64,000 bases of DNA from Cohaesibacter sp. (GTDB lineage: Bacteria > Pseudomonadota > Alphaproteobacteria > Rhizobiales > Cohaesibacteraceae), in the NCBI GenBank assembly GCA_025210795.1, contig JAOAQZ010000010.1, positions 87,251 through 151,250 on the forward strand, given 5' to 3'. The notes beneath the pieces are model-generated. The model searched no databases and was not told the DNA's origin. It saw nothing but the letters and a program-made list of their open reading frames with translations. This document shows, in pieces, positions 52,713 to 61,694 of the stretch. The number at the start of each line of letters is the position of its first letter. Position 1 is the stretch's first letter. The translations under genes were made by a program, and so were the position numbers.

Positions 52713-53030
52713 AAGAAATCCTTTCTGTCAATGAAAGAAATATATTGTAATTCTTTTCGACTAACAATGGTAAATTCAATTGACCATACGGAGAAACACT
52801 TGTATTGAATTAGTTGCAAGATGAAACTATCCGTGAAATCTACTGACCATATGCCTCTGCCTAGAGCCACTTGCGTCCGGACTGTTATGGGGATAGCAGT
52901 CCGGGCGCAAGGTCTTGCTGCGTCCGTCTTTGGATAAAATATAATTGGATGGATCACAGCAGAAAGACAGCAGGGGTTAGAAGGAAAGATGCAGCACATA
53001 AAGCTGCGCTAGGGAATATGGGGACTTTGA
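52713..53030. promoter_or_regulatory. LysR-nitrilase divergent control region with a long hairpin
   Basis: Besides the AATTCAAT/ATTGAATT repeat, it contains a 15-bp stem (CTTGCGTCCGGACTG at 52870-52884, CAGTCCGGGCGCAAG at 52897-52911, one G-T pair) with a 12-base loop TTATGGGGATAG. No T-run follows, so it is not a simple terminator. It lies 120 bases before the nitrilase start and could be a leader control element. Confidence 0.5.
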
Positions 53031-54062
53031 ATGCTGGAAGTCATCTCTCCACATCAAGATCACGATGGTGGGGCTACCGCACCCAACCTTTTTGTCAATC
53101 AACCGCAGACAAATGCAGACACGTTACGCCTTGGTGTGTGTCAGATGGCGCCCGTCTGGATGGACCGAGACGCCACCCTTGCCAAGGTGATAGAGCAGAT
53201 CAATCTGGCCGCAGGGCAGCGCTGTGATCTGGTCACCTTCGGTGAAGCCTTGGTGCCCGGTTACCCTTTCTGGCTGGCTGTGACCGATGCTGCGCAATTC
53301 AACGATGCCAAGCAAAAGGAAATTCACGCCCTCTATCTCGATCAGGGGGTGATGATTGAGCGTGGTGATTTGAAAGGCGTGCAAGAGGCCGCAAAGCGCC
53401 ACGGCATCGCCATCTATCTGGGCATTATGGAGCGGGCGGCTGATCGGGGCGGGCACAGTCTTTATTGCTCTCTTGTCTATATCGATAAAGAGGGGCAGAT
53501 TGGCTCAGTCCATCGCAAACTGCATCCAACTTACGAAGAGCGCCTCGCTTGGGCCTCTGGCGATGGCCATGGCCTGCGCACCCATGCCTTGGGGGCGTTT
53601 ACAGTAGGCGGGCTCAATTGCTTTGAAAACTGGATGCCGCTCTCGCGCGCAGCCCTTTATGCGCAAGGGGAAGATCTGCATGTGGGTGTCTGGCCCGGCG
53701 GTCTGCATAACACCTTTGATCTCACGCAGGTTCTGGCAAAGGAAGGGCGCTCTTATGTGGTGGCCTGTTCTGGCTTGATGCGGGCACAGGATTGCCCACA
53801 AGCAATGCCAGCGCGTGAGGAAATCATCGCCAATAGTGGCACTTTCATGGCCAATGGTGGCTCCTGCATCGCCAATCCCGATGGCACTTGGCTGATAGAG
53901 CCGGTCATCGGCAAGGAAGCGCTGTTGGTTGCTGATATCGATCATGCCAAGGTACGGCAGGAGCGGCAGAATTTTGATCTGGCCGGTCATTATTCCCGCC
54001 CGGATGTAACCCGCCTTGTAGTCAACCGCACCCGCCAAAGTCTGGCGACTTTTGAAGAGTGA
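53031..54062 (+). CDS. Nitrilase / carbon-nitrogen hydrolase
   Basis: 343 residues. The catalytic triad Glu72 (TFGEALVPGYPFW), Lys163 (SVHRKLHPTYEER) and Cys197 (GGLNCFENWMPL) is complete. The length, PTYEER and NCFENWMP match true nitrilases and cyanide/cyanoalanine-type hydrolases rather than short amidases. It would convert a nitrile to an acid and ammonia. An N-terminal 30-residue extension is unusual. SD GGGGAC precedes the ATG at 53031. The VOC-family gene follows 75 bases later. Confidence 0.9.
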   Translation: MLEVISPHQDHDGGATAPNLFVNQPQTNADTLRLGVCQMAPVWMDRDATLAKVIEQINLAAGQRCDLVTFGEALVPGYPFWLAVTDAAQFNDAKQKEIHALYLDQGVMIERGDLKGVQEAAKRHGIAIYLGIMERAADRGGHSLYCSLVYIDKEGQIGSVHRKLHPTYEERLAWASGDGHGLRTHALGAFTVGGLNCFENWMPLSRAALYAQGEDLHVGVWPGGLHNTFDLTQVLAKEGRSYVVACSGLMRAQDCPQAMPAREEIIANSGTFMANGGSCIANPDGTWLIEPVIGKEALLVADIDHAKVRQERQNFDLAGHYSRPDVTRLVVNRTRQSLATFEE

Positions 54063-54137
54063 GGTGAGACAGGTTCAACCAGTAACCAGCCGTGACCCGA
54101 CCATATCTTGATTTGCAAAATTGCAAAGGAGCCTGAC

Positions 54138-54551
54138 ATGCAAAGCTATTTCCATTTTGCCTTTAATGTACGTGACCTTGAGCAGGCACGGGCCTTCTAT
54201 TGCGATTTGCTGGGCTGCACTGAAGGACGATCAACTGATAGCTGGCTGGATATCAATTTCTTCGGCCATCAATTGTCCCTCCATATCGGGGAGCCATTTG
54301 CCACGGCCAATACCGGAAAGGTCGGTGGCCATTTGGTGCCCATGCCGCATCTGGGAGCCATTTTGCCGCTCAAGGACTGGAAAAATCTGGCCAAAAAGCT
54401 GGAACAGGAAGGCCTTGACTTCGTCTTCCCGCCCTTTGCCCGCTTTGTAGGGGAGCCGGGGGAGCAGCATACCATGTTTTTCCGGAACCCATCAGGCAAC
54501 CCCATCGAGATCAAGGGCTTTGCCGATATGAAAGGCATCTTTGCCCATTAG
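54138..54551 (+). CDS. VOC family protein (glyoxalase/dioxygenase fold)
   Basis: 137 residues. Paired beta-alpha-beta modules: FHFAFNVRDLEQARAFYCDLLGC and a C-terminal HTMFFRNPSGNPIEIKGF, with His/Glu ligands expected for a metal at His6 and the late Glu. Specific reaction unknown. SD AAAGGAG precedes the ATG at 54138. Likely co-transcribed with the nitrilase. Confidence 0.87.
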   Translation: MQSYFHFAFNVRDLEQARAFYCDLLGCTEGRSTDSWLDINFFGHQLSLHIGEPFATANTGKVGGHLVPMPHLGAILPLKDWKNLAKKLEQEGLDFVFPPFARFVGEPGEQHTMFFRNPSGNPIEIKGFADMKGIFAH

Positions 54552-54642
54552 GATCGGTTATGGGGCGGGCTGGAATGTCCGATTCACGAAATACTTTCTT
54601 CTTGCGGCAATTGAGCAACCAAGCCAACAGAAGAAAGGACTT

Positions 54643-54675
54643 GGCCGGGGCGTCTCGTCGTCTCGGCCTTTTTTT
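54643..54675 (+). terminator. Possible rho-independent terminator after the VOC gene
   Basis: GGCCG (54643-54647) pairs with CGGCC (54664-54668), with a long loop, then T7. The stem is short but GC-only. Confidence 0.5.
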
Positions 54676-54807
54676 ATGGGCAAATGCTTTGTCGCAATTT
54701 TTAAAAAAGGGGGTGACAAGGCAGGCGCATCTTGCTTCCATAGATCCGATTTTTTGCGCAAAAGCGTGCTGACTATATTGCATTCATTACTTTGAGGATA
54801 TGCGAAC

Positions 54808-55845
54808 ATGACTAAATGGGGACCACTTGCGGCGGTCTTTCTGGCTGTGGGATTTGGATTATCGCAGCAAGGCTCTGCCTTGGCGTCATCTGATGATGCG
54901 CTCAAGAAAAGCGCTATGACCTTCACCCTTCAAGGCAATGGCGGCAATTGCCTTGGCTGTGAATGGATCGCCGCTGAAGGTCGTATCACCAAGGATAGTC
55001 ATAAGTCCTTTGAGGCGCTCGATACTTCCATGCAAGTTGTCTTGTCCTCAAGCGGAGGCGATCGGGCCGGAGCCATAGCGCTGGGCGAAGCCTTTCGGCA
55101 AAAAGGGGTGAGCATTGTCATTGGCAAAGGGCGTCCGTTTGAGGATACCTCTTTTCACGAGATCGAAGCAGGCCTGTGCGAAGGAGCCTGCCTTTGGACC
55201 TTTCTTGGTGGGGCAAACCGTCAGGCTCAAGAGGGCGAGATCATAGTGCCGGACCTCTCGGGGCCAAATGGCCTTGATGCTGAACTCATCGACTATGTCC
55301 AGACCATGGGCGGTAATCTTGATATCCTGCGCCGTGCTGCTAATCCTGACCGGCAGGAACGGATTATTTCTCATGCAGAAAGTCTTGATGCTTACGGCCT
55401 TCGCTATAATGCTTTTGAGTTGCAGCCATGGCAATTAATGCCGCAAGAGGGCGGTCTGGCCGCAATCTCGCGCAGCAAGGATGGCATGCGCCATCTGTCC
55501 TATCGCTGCACGGGCAAAGGCCAGCGTGAGCTGGTGCTGTTTGAAAGCAAGCGAAAGAACAGCCCCTATCCCATTCCCTTGCATGAGGATTTATTGACAG
55601 ACATCCATAGCCTGTCTTTCCTCGGGCAAGAACTCACCCTTGCTACATCAAGAGTGCAAGAGGACGATTATGATCTAAAGATCCATGTGCCCGTTCCTGC
55701 CGCCTTTCGCTCCCAAGGGCAAAGCGACGCGTTAAGGCTGACCAATCAGCATGAAGCCGCCCGCTATCAGGCCTTTAACTGGGCCCTCAGCCCCTATGAT
55801 CTGGAAGAGACATTTGCTCTTGTTGACCGGATTTGCGGTCTATAA
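54808..55845 (+). CDS. Exported ClpP-fold protein, catalytic serine apparently missing
   Basis: 345 residues with a signal peptide (about 1-26). VVLSSSGGDRAGAIALGEAFRQKGVSIVIGK and GLCEGACLWTFLGGANRQ follow the pattern of COG3904-type periplasmic ClpP-like proteins, where the second motif usually reads C-x-S-A-C with the nucleophilic Ser. Here it is CEGAC (124-128), so the Ser is Gly and protease activity is unlikely. The C-terminal 150 residues form a separate beta-rich domain. The stop overlaps the convergent Lrp-type gene by 6 bases. Confidence 0.7.
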   Translation: MTKWGPLAAVFLAVGFGLSQQGSALASSDDALKKSAMTFTLQGNGGNCLGCEWIAAEGRITKDSHKSFEALDTSMQVVLSSSGGDRAGAIALGEAFRQKGVSIVIGKGRPFEDTSFHEIEAGLCEGACLWTFLGGANRQAQEGEIIVPDLSGPNGLDAELIDYVQTMGGNLDILRRAANPDRQERIISHAESLDAYGLRYNAFELQPWQLMPQEGGLAAISRSKDGMRHLSYRCTGKGQRELVLFESKRKNSPYPIPLHEDLLTDIHSLSFLGQELTLATSRVQEDDYDLKIHVPVPAAFRSQGQSDALRLTNQHEAARYQAFNWALSPYDLEETFALVDRICGL

Positions 55846-56307
55846 CTCGATTTTGGTGGTGTGCTTGACCGCCCGCAAGGTAAGGGTGGAATTGACGCGC
55901 ACCACGCCGGGCAAGTTGGTGAGAATGTCATGATGGACCCGCTCCAGATCTGACGCATCTTTATAAACCACCCGCAGCAGATAATCATATTGCCCGGCAA
56001 GCAGATAGCAGTCCTGAATCTCGCTAATATCCCTGATGGCCCGCTCAAAACGAGCAAGAGTATCACGCCCCTGACCATCCAGCGTCACAAAGACAAAGGC
56101 CGCGCCAGTGAGCCCGCAGGCCTTGGCATCCAGCATCAAATGCGTACCAGAGATCAAATCGCTCTCTTCCAGCTGCTTGACCCGCCGCAGGCAAGCTGAA
56201 GGGGAGAGATTGACCTTCTCTGCAAGTTCAGCATTGGTCAGCCGCCCGTTATCCTGAAGAAGATTCAGAATTTTGCGGTCACGTTTGTCTAAATCACTCA
56301 GTTGCAT
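55840..56307 (-). CDS. Lrp/AsnC family regulator
   Basis: 155 residues. The winged helix-turn-helix is at about 5-55 (LDKRDRKILNLLQDNGRLTNAELAEKVNLSPSACLRRVKQLEESDLI), followed by the RAM ligand domain (about 68-150). It is divergent from alanine dehydrogenase, a position typical of AldR-type regulators that sense amino acids. The start is placed at the ATG at 56307; an ATG at 56319 is also possible. Both lack a strong SD. Confidence 0.88.
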   Translation of the reverse strand: MQLSDLDKRDRKILNLLQDNGRLTNAELAEKVNLSPSACLRRVKQLEESDLISGTHLMLDAKACGLTGAAFVFVTLDGQGRDTLARFERAIRDISEIQDCYLLAGQYDYLLRVVYKDASDLERVHHDILTNLPGVVRVNSTLTLRAVKHTTKIEL

Positions 56308-56327
56308 AATATTTCTCATTTTATGAT

Positions 56328-56394
56328 AATTGCACAATATTATGCGAAATTATTTAGGGTGATCAAGCATCTTTCGTTACAAATTGTGCTAATT
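56328..56394. promoter_or_regulatory. Probable Lrp-type operator pair before ald
   Basis: AATTGCACAAT (56328-56338) and its near-inverse ATTGTGCTAATT (56383-56394) are about 55 bases apart, near five helical turns, in an AT-rich divergent spacer. Spaced half-sites that wrap DNA around an Lrp octamer are typical. The bound regulator is assumed to be the adjacent Lrp-type protein. Confidence 0.45.
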
Positions 56395-56494
56395 TTCGAT
56401 CATGATAACACGATCAAATCATGCAAAGGCGCTCCCCAGAAAAGAGAAGAGCGTGCGATGCATCACCAGCTAGATGCTTTAGGGAGTTACGGGA

Positions 56495-57613
56495 ATGCTT
56501 ATCGGGTGCCCAAAGGAAATCAAAAATTCAGAAGACCGCGTTGGTCTGGTTCCATCCTCCGTGCAGGAATTGGTAGCCCACGGTCATGAAGTGATGATGG
56601 AAACCAATGCCGGTATTGGCATTGGCTGTTCTGACAATGATTATCTCAATGCCGGTGCAACCATTGTTGACACAGCAGAAGAAATCTTTGCCAAGGCTGA
56701 TATGGTGGTCAAAGTCAAGGAACCTCAAGCTGTAGAGCGTGCCCAGCTTCGTAAAGGGCAGGTGCTGTTCACCTATCTGCATTTGGCACCAGACGCACCC
56801 CAGACCGAAGATCTGGTCAAATCCGGTGCAACCTGCATTGCTTATGAAACCGTAACCTCCAATTCCGGTGCGCTGCCTTTGCTCTTCCCGATGTCCGAAG
56901 TGGCTGGCCGTCTGGCCCCGCAGGTTGGTGCGCAAGCGCTTGAAAATAACGGTGGTGGCATGGGCGTGCTGCTTGGTGGCGTACCCGGTGTGGATCCGGC
57001 TGAAGTCGTGATCATCGGCGCTGGCGTATCAGGCACCAACGCAGCACGCATTGCGCTTGGCATGGGGGCATCTGTCACCATGGTTGATCGCAATGTCGAT
57101 GCCCTGCGCGCCGCAACCGACCGGTTTGGCTCTGCCGTCAAAACCGTCTATTCGAACAAGGGCAATATTGCACGCCTTGTCGAAAAAGCGGATCTGGTTA
57201 TCGGCACAGTGTTGATCCCGGGTGCGGCCGCTCCAAAGCTGGTGACCAAGGAAATGATCGCCTCTATGCGTGATGGCTCTGTGATTGTCGATGTGGCTAT
57301 CGATCAGGGCGGCTGCTTTGAAACCTCCAAGGCAACAACCCATTCCGAGCCTACTTACGTGGTTGACGGCGTTGTTCACTATTGCGTTGCCAACATGCCC
57401 GGCTGTGTGGCCCGCACCTCAGCTTTTGCGCTGAACAACGCAACCCTGCCATTCACGCTGGCACTGGCTGACAAAGGTTGGGTACAGGCGCTGAAAGATG
57501 ATGTGCATCTGCGCAATGGTCTGAATGTGCATGAAGGTCAGGTCACTTACGAAGCCGTGGCCCATGATCTTGGCTATGACTATGTCTCTGCCGACAGCAT
57601 TCTTGGCCTGTAA
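56495..57613 (+). CDS. ald: Alanine dehydrogenase
   Basis: 372 residues. MLIGCPKEIKNSEDRVGLVPSSVQELVAHGHEV, the catalytic region VLFTYLHLAPD with His96, and the NAD site VVIIGAGVSGTNAARIALGMGASVTMVD are full matches to Ald, which interconverts L-alanine and pyruvate plus ammonia with NAD. SD GGGAG precedes the ATG at 56495. The divergent Lrp-type gene likely controls it by alanine. A perfect terminator follows. Confidence 0.96.
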   Translation: MLIGCPKEIKNSEDRVGLVPSSVQELVAHGHEVMMETNAGIGIGCSDNDYLNAGATIVDTAEEIFAKADMVVKVKEPQAVERAQLRKGQVLFTYLHLAPDAPQTEDLVKSGATCIAYETVTSNSGALPLLFPMSEVAGRLAPQVGAQALENNGGGMGVLLGGVPGVDPAEVVIIGAGVSGTNAARIALGMGASVTMVDRNVDALRAATDRFGSAVKTVYSNKGNIARLVEKADLVIGTVLIPGAAAPKLVTKEMIASMRDGSVIVDVAIDQGGCFETSKATTHSEPTYVVDGVVHYCVANMPGCVARTSAFALNNATLPFTLALADKGWVQALKDDVHLRNGLNVHEGQVTYEAVAHDLGYDYVSADSILGL

Positions 57614-57661
57614 GAAGAGCCAGGCCCGCCATATGGCTGGGCGAGAGAACTGACAAAACAC

Positions 57662-57691
57662 AAAAGCCCGGATCTACCATCCGGGCTTTTT
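57662..57691. terminator. Rho-independent terminator of ald
   Basis: Perfect 12-bp stem AAAAGCCCGGAT / ATCCGGGCTTTT with a 5-base loop and T-run; may work for the convergent acyltransferase gene also. Confidence 0.92.
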
Positions 57692-57727
57692 GCATATTGG
57701 CATCTGATGATCTCTCGCGCAGTTGGC

Positions 57728-58822
57728 CTATTCAGCTGCGGCCATATGCAGCTCGTCTTTTTTCGTGTGACGCGCATAATAGGCTTTAACGATCCAGCGA
57801 TTGGCCGGTTGTTCCCAGCGGTGATAAATCATCAGCGATAGCCCTACCAAAAGCCCGATCACGATGAAGGACAGTCCCAGCGCTGCCTCACTCCCAAGGC
57901 CAAGACGGGCAGACAGAGCATGATTGATGCTAAGCCCTGCATGCTGATGCAACAGATACAGCGAATAGGACGCCATCCCCACCAAAGAGAGAGGCTTGAT
58001 CGACAGCATCTTTTGCAAAAGGGGCATATGCATGGGCAGGATCAAAAGCCCTGCGCAGACAAGTGCCACAGGGATCCGCACAAGATCTTCAAACAGGATA
58101 GAGGTTGCCATCACCCCGATCATGGCAAGGGTGAGGCTCTGCAAAGCCTCGGACCTGCGATCATTTGCCAGCAGATAGGCGGCAATCCCGATGAGGAACC
58201 AGCATGATTCCTTGGCCAAAGACAAAAGGCCATAGGCTTTAAGATGATAGGCCGTCCCAAACTGCGCAACCACAAAGCCAAAGCTGATGGTTGCCAGCAT
58301 AAAGAGGCCGAAATAAAGGGGCAGCCGCTTGGGCGCATAAAAGTAAAAAAGAGCGGCAAGAATATAGAATTGCAGCTCGGCAAATAGCGACCAGTAAGCA
58401 CCATCTATCCAGCTCACTTCAAGCCAAGGCACCAGCTTGTTTAAAATTTCAGGATGGATAAGTGTCAGCGATGGCAGAAAATCAAGCGCCTTGCGGCTCC
58501 ACAAATCGGGGATCAGCAATAGGGTCGCGAAGGTCAGCACAGAGCACAGAAAAAGCGTCGGCCATAAGCGCGCAAAGCGTTTTACGGCAAAGTCTGCTGC
58601 ATTTTTGCTGCGCTCCAGGGTGAGAAAAATCACAAAACCGGAAATGGCAAAAAAGAGCTGAACCCCATATTGGCCCAGATCCCACAAAGAATGGCCGGAG
58701 AGAAGGGAATCATACGGGTAATAGGCTGGCTCGAAACCATGCCAGCGATAGTAAAAATGGAAAAGGATCACGACCAATATCGAAATCCCCCTCAGCCCGT
58801 CAATATATGAAATCCTCTGCAT
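57728..58822 (-). CDS. Acyltransferase 3 (OafA/YrhL-like) membrane protein
   Basis: 364 residues with about ten helices. The family N-terminus is RISYIDGLRGISILVVILFHFYYRW, with the catalytic His near residue 22; later YGVQLFFAISGFVIFLTLERS, FAVKRFARLWPT and VSWIDGAYWSLFAELQFYI are standard. It transfers acyl groups from the cytoplasm to surface glycans or similar. The ATG at 58822 fits the family start; the ATG at 58882 has no SD. No sugar-biosynthesis genes are near, so the acceptor is open. Confidence 0.88.
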   Translation of the reverse strand: MQRISYIDGLRGISILVVILFHFYYRWHGFEPAYYPYDSLLSGHSLWDLGQYGVQLFFAISGFVIFLTLERSKNAADFAVKRFARLWPTLFLCSVLTFATLLLIPDLWSRKALDFLPSLTLIHPEILNKLVPWLEVSWIDGAYWSLFAELQFYILAALFYFYAPKRLPLYFGLFMLATISFGFVVAQFGTAYHLKAYGLLSLAKESCWFLIGIAAYLLANDRRSEALQSLTLAMIGVMATSILFEDLVRIPVALVCAGLLILPMHMPLLQKMLSIKPLSLVGMASYSLYLLHQHAGLSINHALSARLGLGSEAALGLSFIVIGLLVGLSLMIYHRWEQPANRWIVKAYYARHTKKDELHMAAAE

Positions 58823-59024
58823 ATCCCTACCAGCAAATATTCCTGCCCGAATTTGCCCGCTTAAGAACGGCCCGTCAGACATGAGGAATACAGCAAGGGC
58901 TTTGAAAGCCTGTTAAGAGACGCTGGAAAAGAGCAGATTTTAGCCGTTAGCCTTAACAAAGAGGTAAGACGCGAAGGCGCAGATTTTCGCAACGTTGTCC
59001 CATGCGAGAACAAAGAGGCAGGGC

Positions 59025-59501
59025 TTAGGACGGATCACACGCCCCCACAAAAGCACTGCCAAAAATCTCGTCCCAAGCCGCGTCATAGCCATTGCGCATC
59101 ATCTGGGCCAACTCGCCATAACTCTCCCATCCCGAATGATGCAGCTTCACCCGTGTCTCGCTCTCACCCAGGGCCAAAAAACTGACCACAAGATGACTGG
59201 CAGCTTCCTTTGGCTGGCCCATATGAAAGGCAATAGAAACGGACGCTGGCTCGTCGCAATCAAGAAAAGTGCCCCAGATATGGCGGCTGCCATCGGGCGC
59301 GATCTCGGCAATCTCTCCGCCATTCTTCCCCTCGACATGCAGCCCAAGGGCAGGCCCGTTGCCTTGATGGGCCGAGATAGAGCGGGTGCCAAGGGGCCAC
59401 CAGCTTCCCATTTTATGCACAAACAGGGCATAGGCCGCGTCTTGGGTAAGGGGAACCTGAACTGCTTTGATAATGGGAGCGGGCGCGGTCATCGAGCTCA
59501 T
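59025..59501 (-). CDS. SRPBCC (START/Bet v1-like) family protein
   Basis: 158 residues. KAVQVPLTQDAAYALFVHKMGSWWPLGTRSIS and HIWGTFLDCDEPASVSIAFHMGQ ... TRVKLHHSGWESYGELAQMMRNGYDAAWDEIF follow the AHSA1-like branch of SRPBCC proteins, whose hydrophobic pocket binds a small ligand. The ATG at 59501 has GAGGA about 10 bases upstream; a GTG at 59516 is the alternative. Ligand unknown. Confidence 0.75.
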   Translation of the reverse strand: MSSMTAPAPIIKAVQVPLTQDAAYALFVHKMGSWWPLGTRSISAHQGNGPALGLHVEGKNGGEIAEIAPDGSRHIWGTFLDCDEPASVSIAFHMGQPKEAASHLVVSFLALGESETRVKLHHSGWESYGELAQMMRNGYDAAWDEIFGSAFVGACDPS

Positions 59502-59775
59502 GGGGCCAATCCTCACATAATGGTCAAAGGCGCAGTATCCTTGGCAGTAAGCAAGCCCAGAGATCCAGCAAGCCTAGAGATAAAGAGGCGGGCTCCATTT
59601 GAAAAGCACAAAGAGGGGGAAAAAGCCAAAATGCAAAGAAAAGTCAGGCAGCCTCTTTGCTGCAGAAAGTCAGCAAAGAAGAAGGGGAGCAGATGCGCAC
59701 ATAGGCCTGCATTCTGTCTTGCACTTATGGTGCAAACTCAATAGGTTTTTGCGAGCAATAAACAAAGGCGGACCT

Positions 59776-60675
59776 ATGGCTGAGAAGCAACCAGTTCTTG
59801 TAATCGACCGGGAAACGGGCGAGGAATTTGAAGAAGTCATTCTGGGAGAAAAATGGATCCGCTGGGCCTATCAGGATGCCAGCTCTTCCCTGATTGAGCG
59901 TATCCTGTTCCGCTCCCCATGGCTTAGCCGTCTGATGGGCTGGTATTATGACAGCCCGCTCTCGAAGGGAAAAATTGATAGCACCATCAAGGAATTATCC
60001 ATTGATGAAAGCGAATTTGCCGACAGCAAAGAAAGCTATGCCAGCTTCAATGACTTTTTCATCCGCGCCCTAAAACCCGAAGCGCGTCCCTTTGAAGCCG
60101 GTGAAGGGGCTATCCTATCGCCAGCCGACGGGCGCGTTCTGGTCTTTCCGCGTCTTGAAGAAGATGTCTTTGTGCCGGTCAAGGGCTATCCCTTCTCCAT
60201 CCATAAAATGCTGCCCGGCATTTCGGACCGCTTTGTCAATGGCTCCCTTGCCATTGTGCGCTTGTGTCCGGCCGATTATCACCGCTATCATTTCCCCTGT
60301 GATGGCACTATCACTCAAAGCTGCGATATTGATGGCCCCTTGCATTCGGTCAATCCCATTGCGCTTGGGGCAGGGCCAGATGTTTTTGGCGAGAATAAGC
60401 GCAGCTATACGCTGGTTGAGACGGCAAATGCAGGCCAGATGTGCTTTATCGAGGTTGGGGCTTTTGGCGTTGGCGCCATCGTCAATACGCGCAGCACAGG
60501 CGATGTCAAAGCCATGGATGAAAAAGGCTATTTCAAATTTGGTGGCTCAACCGTTGTTGTGGTGTTTGAAGAGGGCAAGATCCGCTTTAGCGATGATTTG
60601 GTGGCCAACAGCGCCGCGGGCAAGGAAACCCTGATCAAGGTTGGCCAGCCCCTTGCTAGCGTGGTGACAAACTGA
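59776..60675 (+). CDS. psd: Phosphatidylserine decarboxylase
   Basis: 299 residues. SFNDFFIRALKPEARPF, SPADGRVLVFP, HRYHFPCDGTI and the self-cleavage motif GGST (Gly257-Ser258) in FKFGGSTVVVVF define the enzyme; Ser258 becomes the pyruvoyl group after cleavage. Most relatives have LGST, so the Gly is a mild variation. It makes phosphatidylethanolamine from phosphatidylserine at the inner membrane. The first ~60 codons of the open frame before 59776 are not needed: the ATG at 59776 has AAAGGCGG ahead. No pssA gene follows. Confidence 0.92.
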   Translation: MAEKQPVLVIDRETGEEFEEVILGEKWIRWAYQDASSSLIERILFRSPWLSRLMGWYYDSPLSKGKIDSTIKELSIDESEFADSKESYASFNDFFIRALKPEARPFEAGEGAILSPADGRVLVFPRLEEDVFVPVKGYPFSIHKMLPGISDRFVNGSLAIVRLCPADYHRYHFPCDGTITQSCDIDGPLHSVNPIALGAGPDVFGENKRSYTLVETANAGQMCFIEVGAFGVGAIVNTRSTGDVKAMDEKGYFKFGGSTVVVVFEEGKIRFSDDLVANSAAGKETLIKVGQPLASVVTN

Positions 60676-60679
60676 GTTT

Positions 60680-61048
60680 TTACCTGCCCCGCGCGTCACT
60701 AGATGCAGGGGTTGGTTTCGCTTGCTCTTCCAGCTCTCCTCGCTCGCGCTGCTCCGCTGTTCGGCAGCCAAAGGGGCGCGTTGTTTTAAGAACGCGGCCA
60801 ATATGCGCCCCGCCATGCTTTTCTAACCAGCGCAATTTGCCATCAAGCCAAGGGCGCCGCGCCCGGGTCGAGCGCACCCATGCGCGGCCTGTTGCGCTAT
60901 AAGCCACAATCAAAAACAGGCTGAAGGCAAGAAGGGGGACACCCGTCGGGATGGGAAGCCACAAGGTGGCAAGACCTGCGATGAGGCATACAAGCGCCAG
61001 CCCCAGCATCACCCATTGCTTAAATCCCCGTTTGACCTTGGCAATCAC
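60680..61048 (-). CDS. Small inner-membrane protein, paralogue 1
   Basis: 122 residues from a GTG at 61048. Two hydrophobic segments (about 12-30 and 34-50), then a basic region WVRSTRARRPWLDGKLRWLEKHGGAHIGRVLKTTRP and a hydrophilic tail. It shares the pattern VKQW-L-IGLA-W-P-P-G-L-AF-FL-S-GR-VRS-R-WLE-RVL-TTRP with the next gene at 61212, so the two arose by tandem duplication. The plan resembles YbaN/DUF454 proteins but is not a confident match. Convergent with psd at a 4-base gap. Confidence 0.65.
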   Translation of the reverse strand: MIAKVKRGFKQWVMLGLALVCLIAGLATLWLPIPTGVPLLAFSLFLIVAYSATGRAWVRSTRARRPWLDGKLRWLEKHGGAHIGRVLKTTRPFGCRTAEQRERGELEEQAKPTPASSDARGR

Positions 61049-61211
61049 TGATCTGCTTTCCGCCTCTCACCTTATCATCCTGACAGGAAAAGCTTTAGGC
61101 ATGCAGGATGACAGTTTAACGACGCCGCCAGCACGGCACAGGGGATCGGTGAGAGCAGGGAAAAGAGTGAAGGGTCACAAGACAAGGGCGAGAGCCAAAG
61201 GGTCTCAGAAC

Positions 61212-61526
61212 CTAGCCAATGCTTTCTTTTTGGCGAAGACGGGTATCAAGCGGGCGAGTCGTGCGCAAAACACGGGTGACCTTGTTGCTGACCCGATTTT
61301 CCAGCCATATCATTTGCCGGTCAATCAGCGAGACCTTTTCGCGCACCGAGCGCACAAAGCGGCGGCCCGAGCGGCTGTTGGCAATGAACAAAAAGGTGGC
61401 AAAGGCCATCAAAATGGCACCCGCTGGCACAGGCGTCCAGACAGACGCAAGCCCGATGACGAACATTATGATCGCCACAGACATGATCAGCCATTGTTTT
61501 ACGCGTGCCATATAAGCTTTTGCCAT
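61212..61526 (-). CDS. Small inner-membrane protein, paralogue 2
   Basis: 104 residues. It has the same layout as its downstream paralogue: two helices (about 13-50), GRRFVRSVREKVSLIDRQMIWLENRVSNKVTRVLRTTRP and a short basic tail. Starts at 61526 and 61511 are both possible; SD sites are weak. The pair may form a membrane complex; function unknown. Confidence 0.65.
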   Translation of the reverse strand: MAKAYMARVKQWLIMSVAIIMFVIGLASVWTPVPAGAILMAFATFLFIANSRSGRRFVRSVREKVSLIDRQMIWLENRVSNKVTRVLRTTRPLDTRLRQKESIG

Positions 61527-61694
61527 ATAAGCCAGATGCCTTTAATTGCCGGTTATGCCCGATCTGATTGAGTCATTGCCTTATTGTGCCCAAAACGAGC
61601 AACATTGTGCATAGATAAGGTGATTTAAGGCAAGATCAAGTCACATCCTGCCAGCTCCACAAGCAGAATCGATGAAAAATCAGGAAAGTGCCGT

